Assembly (NCBI RefSeq): GCF_042665525.1
Contig: NZ_JBHTCQ010000001.1
Location: forward strand, 62,001 to 126,000
DNA from: Allobogoriella alba
Lineage (GTDB): Bacteria; Actinomycetota; Actinomycetes; Actinomycetales; Actinomycetaceae
Length of the DNA: 64,000 nucleotides
Direction: 5' to 3'
Part shown: positions 9,201 through 15,655 of the stretch, one piece after another
How positions within the stretch are numbered: the first letter of the stretch is position 1
Layout: each line of letters begins with the position of its first letter
Translations under genes and position numbers: made by a program
Notes under the pieces: generated by a model
What the model was told of the DNA's origin: nothing
What the model saw: the letters and a program-made list of their open reading frames with translations, nothing else
Databases searched by the model: none

Positions 9201-9303
9201 CGGGGACCGCGGCGAGCAGCAGGAAGGCGCGGCGGCCGAGGCGACCGACGATCGAGGGCGCGACAAGGGCCGCGACCAGGTGGATCGCCAGCAGCTGCAG
9301 CAC
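6292..9303 (-). CDS. mnhA: Na+/H+ antiporter subunit A fused to B (MnhA-MnhB)
   Basis: This 1003-residue polytopic protein carries the NuoL-like subunit A. It has the proton-antiporter core with ALVPFHFWLPAAMAAPTPVSAYLHAA, then the A-specific C-terminal helices. It continues into a complete MnhB domain from about residue 800 (IFEIGTRFVFHTLGVFSLFLLFSGHNAPGGGF). A-B fusion is common in actinobacteria. I prefer the GTG at 9303: GGAG lies 8 nt upstream, and the family begins with a similar hydrophobic stretch. A TTG at 9411 would overlap the -10 box TAAAAT. It is the first gene of a six-cistron operon, for Na+ or K+/H+ exchange and pH homeostasis. Confidence 0.93.
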   Translation of the reverse strand: MLQLLAIHLVAALVAPSIVGRLGRRAFLLLAAVPASAAVWAALRTPEVLAGEHPTQAVAWVPSLQLELTFRLDTLSWLMTLVVGGIGALVLVSCAAYFSAKASALGRFAGLFVAFAGAMLGLVLTDNTLLLYVFWELTTVFSYLLVAHYHERQSARRAAQQAIVVTTLGGLAMLGGLIVLGEVDGGSYGIRELVASAQAGTLGAAAPGALVPVAVGAVLLGALTKSALVPFHFWLPAAMAAPTPVSAYLHAAAMVKAGVYLVARLAPGFARDPAVEQVWQVAVVGIGLVTLLVGGYRALRQHDLKLVLAFGTVSQLGLITVLVGHGERAVALAGLALLLAHALFKASLFLLVAVIDWSVGTRDLRRLSGLGRSMPVAATAGALAVASMVGLPPALGYVAKEAALEALVHGGTTTDVLTLVAVAVGSVLTLGYGLRFWWGAFWSKDGVVVPTAQRTSRLIMAAPVILAVVGTALGLLPGRLESLLAGHVDTYPGEAGHLTLWGGLGLPLLITVGVLLLGVLLFVARDPVERFQRLFRDVEGTEGLYRKSLRGLDLLAADVTALTQRGSLPAYLSIVLVTVVVVAAGAAAVGGTAWPERLRPWDSISQAVVVTVVCVAALLVTRARRRLKAVLLLGVCGYGIALLFALHGAPDLALTQVLVETVTLVVFVLVLRRLPAYFSNRPLARSRWWRAILGLVVGTTAALLGVIATGSRVHESVAVHFPDEAYQYGYGRNIVNVTLVDIRAWDTMGEIAVLLVAATGVASLVFLRMRVGRIDRAADVPGVGVAGGSDLAARLRTGVLLEPARDVRRPGRDRTWLSAAGGVEPQRRSVIFEIGTRFVFHTLGVFSLFLLFSGHNAPGGGFAAGLIAGIALVVRYLAGGRHELGEAAPLHPGLLLGTGLFLSAGVGAVPLFFGGTVLQSAVVDLHLPIFGDVHLATALFFDVGVYLLVVGLVLDILRSLGAEVDRQGELEGKQAPDVSFDHPAAVREDAVVSAGSAAEEGSR

Positions 9304-9373
9304 GGGCCGCTCCAGGGCTCGGTTGCGGTTCGTCTCTCCGCCACCGCCCGGAGGGAAGGCAGTGCCCAGGGCA

Positions 9374-9435
9374 CCGGCGGCGGGTGAGGGGGAACGCGGC
9401 GATTTTACCAAGCCGTGAACGGGTCCCGCCGCCGG
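9374..9435. promoter_or_regulatory. 11-bp inverted repeat flanking the mnh promoter
   Basis: CCGGCGGCGGG (9374-9384) and CCCGCCGCCGG (9425-9435) are perfect complements. They sit on either side of the -10 box TAAAAT. They could be an operator pair or chance in GC-rich DNA. Confidence 0.3.
9402..9407 (-). promoter_or_regulatory. -10 box of the mnh operon
   Basis: On the minus strand the sequence TAAAAT (9407 to 9402) is the best -10 hexamer upstream of mnhA and would give a leader of about 90 nt before GTG 9303. No convincing -35 is seen. It argues against translation starting at 9411. Confidence 0.5.
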
Positions 9436-9456
9436 CGTCTCGCCGAGAGGGCGTCA

Positions 9457-10356
9457 TCAGCGCAGGTCAGCCGGGTCGACGAGGAATCCGTCGTCGTCGC
9501 ACACGGCGCCGCCCACCGCGCCGTGGAGTGCGGCCGCCGCTCGCTCGATGACCTCCGCGGCTGCGGCCCGTGCCCGGCGCACGACGAGCGGCGGGCGGGC
9601 GAGGAACGCCGTCTCGGGGCGAGCCGGCCGCCACCGCACCGCGTAGCTGACCACGCCGGTCTCCGCCCACGGCTCGCGGCGGACCACCAGGGGCGGGTGG
9701 TCGCTGCCGGCGACGGTCACGTCCACGAGGTCCGCCCCGACCTCCGTGACGAGGCCGTAGACGTCGATCGCCTCGGGTGCCGCGCCGTCGGGCAGCTCCG
9801 GAAGCGGGGAGCGGGCCGCGGGGAGCGCGCGGCGGAGGACCTGGAGGCAGGCGTCCGGATCGAGCCAGACGGGGGCGTGGACGGTCAGGTCGGTGGCGGA
9901 CTCGGGGTCGAGGACGACGACGGCGCCGGAGCCGGCGAGCCGCAGGGCACCGCCCGCACGGCGCGCCACGGCCCGTAGGTGGTCGATGGACTCCTGCTCG
10001 ATCCCGGCGGGCACGCCGTCGGGAAAGGCGTCCAGCACCGGGTCGACCCCGCTGAGCTCGGGCGGCAGCGGCCGGCCGCGCCGGACGGGGCACTGCAGCA
10101 GGTACGCCTGGCCGGCCCAGGTGGGCAGGTCGAAGGCGTCGCGCAGGTCGGCGCCGAGGCTCCACGGGCCCAGCAGGTGCACACCGGGCAGCAGCCGGAG
10201 GTCCGAGGTTCCGGTCCGGGCGGCGGTGTCGCTGCGGGAGACGGCCAGGGCCTCGACGTCCTCGGGCGTGACGTGGTCGTCCAGCACGAGGAGGTGGTGC
10301 GCCTCGGCGGTGGCGGCGTCGAGCCGCCCGGGCTCCTGGTCCGGGGGCGTGCTCAC
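9457..10356 (-). CDS. Uncharacterised protein translated with dcd
   Basis: This 299-residue soluble protein is one I do not recognise. It starts at a GTG whose last bases overlap the dcd stop (GTGA, 4-nt overlap), so its translation is coupled to dCTP deaminase. There is no signal peptide and no membrane segment. It is acidic and rich in Ala, Leu, Arg and Pro. A central part (about residues 95-200) has alternating hydrophobic strands, and the end is AVCDDDGFLVDPADLR. No catalytic motif stands out. Linkage to dcd suggests nucleotide metabolism, but this is only positional. Confidence 0.75.
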   Translation of the reverse strand: MSTPPDQEPGRLDAATAEAHHLLVLDDHVTPEDVEALAVSRSDTAARTGTSDLRLLPGVHLLGPWSLGADLRDAFDLPTWAGQAYLLQCPVRRGRPLPPELSGVDPVLDAFPDGVPAGIEQESIDHLRAVARRAGGALRLAGSGAVVVLDPESATDLTVHAPVWLDPDACLQVLRRALPAARSPLPELPDGAAPEAIDVYGLVTEVGADLVDVTVAGSDHPPLVVRREPWAETGVVSYAVRWRPARPETAFLARPPLVVRRARAAAAEVIERAAAALHGAVGGAVCDDDGFLVDPADLR

Positions 10357-10931
10357 GTCACACGGGTGCGGATGAAGTTCAGGTGGGAGCGGGAGGCGGT
10401 CGGGCCGCGCTGGCCCTGGTACCGCGAGCCGGTCGCGCCGGAGCCGTAGGGCCGCTCGGCGCTGGAGGAGAGCCGGAAGAAGCAGAGCTGGCCGATCTTC
10501 ATCCCGGGCCACAGCATGATCGGCATGGTCGCCGTGTTGGACAGCTCGAGGGTGACGTGGCCGGTGAAGCCCGGGTCGATGAACCCGGCCGTGGAGTGGG
10601 TCAGCAGGCCCAGCCGCCCGAGTGAGGACTTGCCCTCCAGGCGGGCGGCGACGTCGTCGGGCAGCGTGACCTGCTCGTAGGTGGCGCCCAGGACGAACTC
10701 CCCGGGGTGCAGCACGAGCGGTTCGTCCGCGCCGGCGTCGACCAGCCGGGTCAGGTCGGGCTGGTCCTGCGCCGGGTCGATCACCGGGTAGCGGTGGTTG
10801 TCGAAGAGCCGGAAGTAGCGGTCCAGCCGCACGTCCAGGCTGGCCGGCTGGATCATCTCCGGCTCGTACGGGTCGAGCCGCACACGCCCGGAGTCGATCT
10901 CGGCGCGGATGTCACGGTCGGAGAGCAGCAC
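10353..10931 (-). CDS. dcd: dCTP deaminase (dUMP-forming type)
   Basis: This 192-residue enzyme of the dUTPase-like fold converts dCTP to dUTP or directly to dUMP, feeding dTMP synthesis. Seen are MLLSDRDIRAEID at the start, QPASLDVRLDRYFRLF, the catalytic core GKSSLGRLGLLTHSTAGFIDPGF and the C-terminal GQRGPTASR. Actinobacterial members are usually the bifunctional DCD-DUT form; I infer this from lineage, not from a decisive residue. The GTG at 10931 is supported by CAGGAT, then 6 nt, then GTG (leaderless start), and by family length. Confidence 0.95.
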   Translation of the reverse strand: MLLSDRDIRAEIDSGRVRLDPYEPEMIQPASLDVRLDRYFRLFDNHRYPVIDPAQDQPDLTRLVDAGADEPLVLHPGEFVLGATYEQVTLPDDVAARLEGKSSLGRLGLLTHSTAGFIDPGFTGHVTLELSNTATMPIMLWPGMKIGQLCFFRLSSSAERPYGSGATGSRYQGQRGPTASRSHLNFIRTRVT

Positions 10932-11005
10932 GCGCCCATCCTGCCATCGCCGCCGGGGCCGCCGGCGTAGCGGGGCCGCACCCACTGCGGCAGCCCTCGC
11001 CGACC

Positions 11006-11025
11006 GCTGCAGGCATGCCTGCAGC
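11006..11025. promoter_or_regulatory. 20-bp perfect palindrome upstream of dcd and tRNA-Gly
   Basis: GCTGCAGGCATGCCTGCAGC is its own reverse complement over all 20 positions. It lies 75 bp before dcd and about 60 bp before the tRNA promoter. It could be an operator for a dimeric regulator, or fold as an 8-bp stem with a CATG loop. Confidence 0.5.
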
Positions 11026-11087
11026 ACCCGGCGACTGTTGCAGCGATGGGCGGGACGGGCGGTTCGCTGGGCGCCGCACGCGTTGGG

Positions 11088-11093
11088 TATAGT
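11088..11093 (+). promoter_or_regulatory. -10 box of tRNA-Gly
   Basis: TATAGT lies 29 bases before the mature tRNA 5' end, which leaves a short 5' leader for RNase P. The best -35, TTCGCT at 11063, is 19 bp upstream and weak. Confidence 0.55.
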
Positions 11094-11122
11094 GGCCGCG
11101 CGCTGCCGAGATTCGGCGCACT

Positions 11123-11193
11123 GCGGGTGTAGTTCAATGGTAGAACTTCAGCTTCCCAAGCTGACGGCGCGGGTTCGATTCCCGTCACCCGCT
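11123..11193 (+). tRNA. tRNA-Gly (CCC anticodon)
   Basis: A full cloverleaf can be drawn. The acceptor arms are GCGGGTG and CACCCGC with discriminator T. The D arm is GTTCAATGGTAGAAC. The anticodon stem TCAGC/GCTGA encloses the loop TTCCCAA, anticodon CCC. The T arm is CGGGTTCGATTCCCG. The CCA end is not encoded. The isoacceptor reads GGG glycine codons. No copy of its 3' end is found downstream, so it does not seem to bear an integrated element, although the next genes are of lower GC. Confidence 0.97.
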
Positions 11194-11304
11194 CCGATCG
11201 TGTGGGGTGGTACACGACTCGCGCTGGCGCGGCCACTCCAGCGTGTCGTGAACAGTGGTCGCTGGATCTAGTCGAGGCGCCACTTGCGCACCTCAGATTC
11301 GCTA

Positions 11305-11322
11305 TTGCACTTACAGGTGCAA
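11305..11322. promoter_or_regulatory. Operator-like dyad upstream of the HTH/PIN pair
   Basis: TTGCAC-TTACAG-GTGCAA is a perfect 6-6-6 inverted repeat. It ends 13 bp before the -35 box of the antitoxin promoter. This is a plausible autoregulatory site for the encoded HTH protein. Confidence 0.5.
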
Positions 11323-11335
11323 CCCCGTACGTTGG

Positions 11336-11364
11336 TTGACACCAAAGCGGCAACTGGCTAACGC
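11336..11364 (+). promoter_or_regulatory. Promoter of the HTH/PIN operon
   Basis: A consensus -35 TTGACA (11336-11341), a 17-bp spacer and the -10 TAACGC (11359-11364) form one of the best vegetative promoters in the window. They lie 24 bp before the ATG at 11389. Confidence 0.65.
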
Positions 11365-11388
11365 GCCTTGAGAGATGAGAACTGATCG

Positions 11389-11838
11389 ATGCGGCTCAAG
11401 AGTTCAAACCGTGACCACCTCCTCGCCGACGATCTCGTCACCGAGCAGGCCGAGCAGGTTGCAGGAGCATTTGAGGACCTCCTCCGTGAGCGAGCCGAGT
11501 TGGAACTCCGCGAAGAGCATGCCGATGCACGACCGGTCCCGGTCGAGCTTGCGCAGCTCCTCGCACGCGTCGTCGAGACCGTAGCGAAGGGAGGGGCCGT
11601 GACCATCGAGACGATGCCCAGCGAGCTAACGACGACGGCGGCCGCGGGCATGCTCGGAATCTCGCGGCCCACACTGATGAAGATGGTTGATCGAGGTGAG
11701 GTGCCCGCTCACAAGGTGGGCAGCCATACCCGGCTACGCACGGACGATGTCCTCGCGGCGAAGCGCCGTCGTCTCGATGAGCAGCGTCGCGCGTTCGAGG
11801 CACTGCGACAGATGGACGAGGAGTTGGGGCTCGACTGA
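11389..11838 (+). CDS. Excisionase-type HTH protein, probable antitoxin
   Basis: This 149-residue protein has an N-terminal helical, acidic part (about 1-75). A MerR/excisionase-like helix-turn-helix follows at about 80-130, with TTTAAAGMLGISRPTLMKMVDRGEVPAHKVGSHTR-type sequence read in full in the gene. A charged helix rich in Arg and Glu ends it. Such proteins are found before PIN-domain toxins in actinobacteria and act as antitoxin and autorepressor; the dyad and promoter upstream fit. The PIN gene begins 43 nt downstream. The local GC is lower than that of its neighbours, which suggests transfer. The antitoxin role is an inference from context. Confidence 0.8.
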   Translation: MRLKSSNRDHLLADDLVTEQAEQVAGAFEDLLRERAELELREEHADARPVPVELAQLLARVVETVAKGGAVTIETMPSELTTTAAAGMLGISRPTLMKMVDRGEVPAHKVGSHTRLRTDDVLAAKRRRLDEQRRAFEALRQMDEELGLD

Positions 11839-11867
11839 AACAGACCTGCAGTGTGAGTACCGGCGGG

Positions 11868-11873
11868 TAGCCT
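11868..11873 (+). promoter_or_regulatory. Possible -10 box before the PIN gene
   Basis: TAGCCT lies 8 nt before the ATG at 11882, the arrangement of a leaderless transcript. The PIN gene might therefore also be transcribed on its own. Confidence 0.35.
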
Positions 11874-11881
11874 GCCCTTTC

Positions 11882-12514
11882 ATGACAGCTGGGTCACGTG
11901 GCGTTCACATTGTTCTGGTCGACGCTAACGTCCTGGCCTCCATCACCCTTCGTGATTGGCTACTTCTGCTGCGCCTCGAGACGCAGGCGTCCATGTTCGA
12001 CGTCAAGTGGACCGAGGAGATCCTCGACGAGACGCTCGACGCTCTGGAGCGACGTAAGCCCGGTATCACGAAGGAATCTCTCGCCCGTTACCGAGAGCGA
12101 ATCGTGTTGAGCCTGCAGGATGGCGAGGTAGTCGGGTACGAGGTGCCGGGCACCTACAATGGGCCGGACCCGAAGGACGCCCACGTACATTCCGCCGCCG
12201 AACTCTGCGGGGCCGACATCCTCCTCACCAACGACAAGGGCTTCCGTCCTCCTGTTGTCGAGGATGAGTTGCCGTACGAGGTCTACACAGCCGACGAGTT
12301 CTTCGTCCTAGTCGATGACTCATTACCCGCCGCGGTCCGCGCCGTGACGCTGCACCAGATCAAGTACTTCTGGGAGACGCGTGGCAGCGTCGAACTCTGT
12401 CAACGGCTCGAAGCGGCCAAAGCCCCGCACTTCGCCGAACGGGTCCGGGCCCACATTCAGGACCTCCGTCCGCATATCGAAGCCTTCGCGCCGAGCAAGT
12501 CACGTCAAGGTTGA
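11882..12514 (+). CDS. PIN-domain protein, probable toxin
   Basis: This 210-residue protein has an N-terminal PIN nuclease domain (about residues 8-135). The acidic residues expected for Mg2+ are present: VDANVLASITLRD at the start, a Glu in KWTEEILDE, and Asp residues in GPDPKDAHV and LLTNDKGF. PIN toxins cleave RNA such as tRNA or mRNA. A helical C-terminal part of about 70 residues follows, as in larger PIN proteins of this type. The ATG at 11882 gives the conserved I/VLVDANV beginning; a longer frame upstream runs through the antitoxin. It pairs with the upstream HTH protein. Confidence 0.85.
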   Translation: MTAGSRGVHIVLVDANVLASITLRDWLLLLRLETQASMFDVKWTEEILDETLDALERRKPGITKESLARYRERIVLSLQDGEVVGYEVPGTYNGPDPKDAHVHSAAELCGADILLTNDKGFRPPVVEDELPYEVYTADEFFVLVDDSLPAAVRAVTLHQIKYFWETRGSVELCQRLEAAKAPHFAERVRAHIQDLRPHIEAFAPSKSRQG

Positions 12515-12727
12515 GGCATCGACTGGCGGTCCCCGGCACCCCGCTTCCGCTGAAACACCACTGCCTCGGCCCGGCCAACCACCTTCACCCAACGACTTGA
12601 GCGCGTCGGCGCCCCGCTGCCCGCTAACCACCACCCAAACGTGTGCCGAACTACTCACGAGCAGACGGCCGACGCCGGCCCGACGTGCCACCCCCGTCCC
12701 AGGTGACGAAGAGGAAGCCGGCCATCG

Positions 12728-13471
12728 TCACCCTCCCGGCACGACGCCGAGGGTGGTGAGCACCGGACCGACCATGACCCACGTGGCAAGACCGAGCACG
12801 ACGGCGAAGGTGAGCACCCAGCACCACGCCGGGACCGGGGTGAGCCGGGCGAGGACCGCCGAGTCGGAGCCGGCGGCCGGGCTGGTGACCAGCGCGCCGA
12901 GGTGCCGCCAGGCCCCGACCAGCAGGAAGAACCCGACGCCCAGCAGCACGGCGGCACGCAGCTCGGGGGCGCCCCACCACCACAGCGCCCCGGTCCCTGC
13001 GGTGAGGAGCACCATCACGACGCCCGTGTAGAACGACCGCACCCGGACGAGGGAGACGACGAGCACCGCGGTGGTCAGCCCCAGCAACGGCGCGGACCAG
13101 CCCGTCCCGGCCGCGCGCACCAGCAGCGCCCCGACGACGGCCGGGGCCGGGTATCCCGCCCAGGTGGACAGGACACGGCCGAACCCTCGTGACGGCCCGA
13201 CCGTGACGGCATGGCCGGACATGTCGGCCCGCAGCACCAGGCCGGTGAACCGGCGCCCGCACAGCACGCCGACGAGCCCGTGCCCCAGCTCGTGGACGAC
13301 CGTGACGCCGACCCGTAGCCGGCGCCACAGGGCGGGGACGAAGACCGCGGCGAGCACGGCCAGCCCGACGCCCGCCAGCACAGCGTCGTCGGCGCGTGGC
13401 GGCGGGCCGGGCTGCAGCCGCGCCCAGGCCTGGCCGAGCCAGCCGAGGGCGCCGTCGAGGAGATCGTCCAT
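12728..13471 (-). CDS. M50-type membrane metalloprotease
   Basis: This 247-residue protein has about six hydrophobic segments and a zinc-protease motif HELGH at residues 60-64 within a membrane helix, typical of the M50B-like group. It is expected to cleave within or near membranes, but the substrate is unknown. The second metal ligand, usually an Asp in a later helix, is not obvious to me. The gene is monocistronic and is followed by 213 bp without any gene (12515-12727), in which I see nothing else. Confidence 0.85.
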   Translation of the reverse strand: MDDLLDGALGWLGQAWARLQPGPPPRADDAVLAGVGLAVLAAVFVPALWRRLRVGVTVVHELGHGLVGVLCGRRFTGLVLRADMSGHAVTVGPSRGFGRVLSTWAGYPAPAVVGALLVRAAGTGWSAPLLGLTTAVLVVSLVRVRSFYTGVVMVLLTAGTGALWWWGAPELRAAVLLGVGFFLLVGAWRHLGALVTSPAAGSDSAVLARLTPVPAWCWVLTFAVVLGLATWVMVGPVLTTLGVVPGG

Positions 13472-13500
13472 CCGCCCATCGTGCCGTGCCGGCCGGCCGC

Positions 13501-14427
13501 TCAGTCCTCGGGGTACCAGACGCAGTGGTCGAGGGACGTGTCGTCGCTGAGGCTGCCGCCCGGCATCAGGTGGACCTGCATGAACTCCCAGCCCTCGACC
13601 TCCGAGTACCAGGCGCCACTGTCCATGTGGAGCATCTGGGGCTCGGGCGCCGCGACCTCACCGAGTCCGGGCGCCACGGTGAAGGCCGCCTGGTCGACCA
13701 CGCCCTCCTCCCGGACCTCCTCCTCGTGCTCGGCCTCGCTCTCGGCGCCGCCGCCACCGACGCACAGCCCGCCCCAGAACCGACCCGGGTCGATCTGCAC
13801 CGGCCACGGGTTGCCCTCGTCGTCGTACTCGACCACCACGGTGCGGTCCGCCTCCACCGTCGGCGTCGAGGCGCACGGCTCCTGGTAGGCCATGATCAGG
13901 CGGTCGATCCGCACACCCGGGCCGTCTCCGGCCGGCTCGATCGACTCGGTGATCTGCACGCAGTTCCCGTCGTACGCGATCGCGTACGGCATCTGCACCA
14001 GGTCGGTGCCGTCGTTGAGCCAGACGAACCAGCTGGTCCAGGCGTACCCGGCGGTCTGCTCCTCGAAGGTCAGCGGGGCGACGACGTCCTGGTCGCCGTC
14101 GTCGTCCATGTCTGCCACGACCCGCCGGCTCTCGTCGTAGGTCATCGGTCCCTGGCCGGTCAGGCCCCAGTCACCCTCGGCCGTGCCGTCCTGCAGCGGG
14201 ACGTCGACGGGGGCGTGCCAGGCGTCCTCGTAGGTCCACTCGCGGTTCCCGAGGTCCACTGTGGCGGGGTCGAGCGGCTCCGGCGTGGTCGGCTCCGGCT
14301 CGGGCGAGGTGGTCTCCTCCGCGGGTGGGGACGCCGCCTCGGTGGGCTCCTCCTGAGGTGCACAGGATGCGGCCGTCGTCAGCAGCAGCCCACCGGCCGC
14401 CGCGGCGGCCACCAGTACTCGTCGCAT
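13501..14427 (-). CDS. Secreted lipoprotein with VCBS/FG-GAP-like motif
   Basis: This 308-residue exported protein has a signal peptide with a lipobox-like end TTAASC (Cys22). A Pro/Glu/Thr linker follows to about residue 60. The rest is a globular part that includes DMDDDGDQDVVAP, which resembles the calcium-binding loop of FG-GAP/VCBS repeats. There are several cysteines (for example GNCVQ, EPCAS, GLCVG and DHCVW), which may form disulfides. Function is unknown. It lies between the M50 protein and pirin, and none of these looks like an operon partner. Confidence 0.75.
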   Translation of the reverse strand: MRRVLVAAAAAGGLLLTTAASCAPQEEPTEAASPPAEETTSPEPEPTTPEPLDPATVDLGNREWTYEDAWHAPVDVPLQDGTAEGDWGLTGQGPMTYDESRRVVADMDDDGDQDVVAPLTFEEQTAGYAWTSWFVWLNDGTDLVQMPYAIAYDGNCVQITESIEPAGDGPGVRIDRLIMAYQEPCASTPTVEADRTVVVEYDDEGNPWPVQIDPGRFWGGLCVGGGGAESEAEHEEEVREEGVVDQAAFTVAPGLGEVAAPEPQMLHMDSGAWYSEVEGWEFMQVHLMPGGSLSDDTSLDHCVWYPED

Positions 14428-14450
14428 GATCCCCCCCTGGCTTGTGCGCG

Positions 14451-15503
14451 TCAGCGTCGACGCGGTCTGAGACGAACGTTGGGCAGGTCCGGTGCCGGCA
14501 ACGGTCCGCCGTCGTACCCGGGTACGGTGCCGAACCGCTGCACGGCCGCAGCGGTCGTCCCGTCGAGGTCATCGGGGGCGGCGCCGCCGCCGGGCAGGGC
14601 CGCGACCACGCGCTGCCACTCGGCGCGGGCGGCCACCACCTCCTCGTGGGTGCGGCCGACGAAGTTCCACCACATGAGGATCTGCTCGGGGAAGGGCGTG
14701 CCGCCGATGAGCACGGCGCGCACCGGTTCCTCGCCGCTGCGCAGCGAGATGGTGGTGCGGCCGGGTGCGAGGTACCCGAGCCAGGCGGGCTCGACGCGGG
14801 TCCCGGCCACGGTGAGGTCGCCGGCGTCCGTGAGGACGGCGTGCTCGAATGCCGGGTCCACCGGGAGCTCGAGCTCGGTCCGCGGCGGGACGTCCAGCTG
14901 GGCGGCGACGGCCGGCGTGTAGGCGCGGGCGGGTGAGGTCGCGGTACCGACGGTGCCCATGAAGACCTGCACGCGGGTGCCGTCGAGGTCGAGTGTGGGG
15001 ACTTCGGAGAGATGCTCGAAGTCGGCGTCGCCGTGACGCCGATCCTCCGGCAGCGCGGTCCACAGCTGGACGCCGTGGAGGGTGCGCTGGTCCGGGAAGC
15101 GTGCGGGCGTGCCCTCCTCGGAGTGGCTGATGCCGCGACCCGAGGTCATGAGGTTGAGCTGCCCGGGGCGGATGGTGCGGACCGAGCCGAGTGCGTCCTG
15201 GTGGAGGACCGAGCCCTCGAACAACCAGGTCACGGTCTGCAGCCCGGTGTGCGGGTGCGGCGCCACGTCCATCCCGCCCTTGGCGGCGACGTCGTCCGGC
15301 CCGTAGTGGTCGAGGAAGCAGAACGGCCCGACGAGCGAGCGGTCCCGGTGCGGCAGGGTCCGCCGGACGGTCATGGCACGAGGCCCACCGAGCGGGACCT
15401 CCCGCGGCTCGACCAGCTCGACGGCGCCGTCCGGCGCGGCGGCGTCGGCAGGAGCACCGGCCTCGCACACCTGCTCCCGGGGCCGTGCCTCGAGGTTGGT
15501 CAC
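14451..15503 (-). CDS. Pirin family protein
   Basis: This 350-residue bicupin is about 50 residues longer than a typical pirin. The N-terminal pirin domain shows DHYGPDDVAAKGGMDVAPHPHTGLQTVTWLFEG with the metal-binding His/His/Glu set, then LNLMTSGRGISHSEE. The C-terminal cupin has the family's FVGRTHEEVVAAR. Pirins bind Fe or Ni; some have quercetinase activity, and others bind transcription factors. The role here is unknown. The GTG at 15503 is preferred because TATCGT lies exactly 6 nt upstream (leaderless) and the family aligns from there. Confidence 0.9.
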   Translation of the reverse strand: MTNLEARPREQVCEAGAPADAAAPDGAVELVEPREVPLGGPRAMTVRRTLPHRDRSLVGPFCFLDHYGPDDVAAKGGMDVAPHPHTGLQTVTWLFEGSVLHQDALGSVRTIRPGQLNLMTSGRGISHSEEGTPARFPDQRTLHGVQLWTALPEDRRHGDADFEHLSEVPTLDLDGTRVQVFMGTVGTATSPARAYTPAVAAQLDVPPRTELELPVDPAFEHAVLTDAGDLTVAGTRVEPAWLGYLAPGRTTISLRSGEEPVRAVLIGGTPFPEQILMWWNFVGRTHEEVVAARAEWQRVVAALPGGGAAPDDLDGTTAAAVQRFGTVPGYDGGPLPAPDLPNVRLRPRRR

Positions 15504-15509
15504 GGCGAC

Positions 15510-15515
15510 ACGATA
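15510..15515 (-). promoter_or_regulatory. -10 box for leaderless pirin mRNA
   Basis: TATCGT on the minus strand (15515 to 15510) is followed by 6 nt and the GTG at 15503. Confidence 0.45.
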
Positions 15516-15591
15516 CGGCCGATCGGGCCTCCGCGGTCGGACGCCCACCGAGATGCCGGGCGACACCCCTCCCGCTTCTGGCAAATGCCAC

Positions 15592-15627
15592 GTAAAGTCG
15601 ATTCCGATCGCCCGTCGGGCGCTTTAC
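15592..15627 (+). promoter_or_regulatory. Stem-loop upstream of the ATP-grasp gene
   Basis: The outer arms GTAAAG (15592-15597) and CTTTAC (15622-15627) enclose an inner hairpin CGCCC-GTC-GGGCG. It ends just before the ribosome site GGAGGGG. TGGCA-AA-TGCCA lies immediately upstream (15579-15590). It may be an operator or a leader structure. Confidence 0.3.
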
Positions 15628-15655
15628 TCGTTGCAGGAACTGGAGGGGTGCGGTC

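Noticed and set aside
9304..9411. TTG at 9411 as start of mnhA
   Set aside because: The TTG overlaps the -10 box TAAAAT, adds 36 residues absent from the family and has no ribosome site; GTG 9303 fits better.
11123..12514. tRNA-Gly plus HTH/PIN genes as an integrated element with attachment sites
   Set aside because: No copy of the tRNA 3' end is found downstream and there is no integrase gene.
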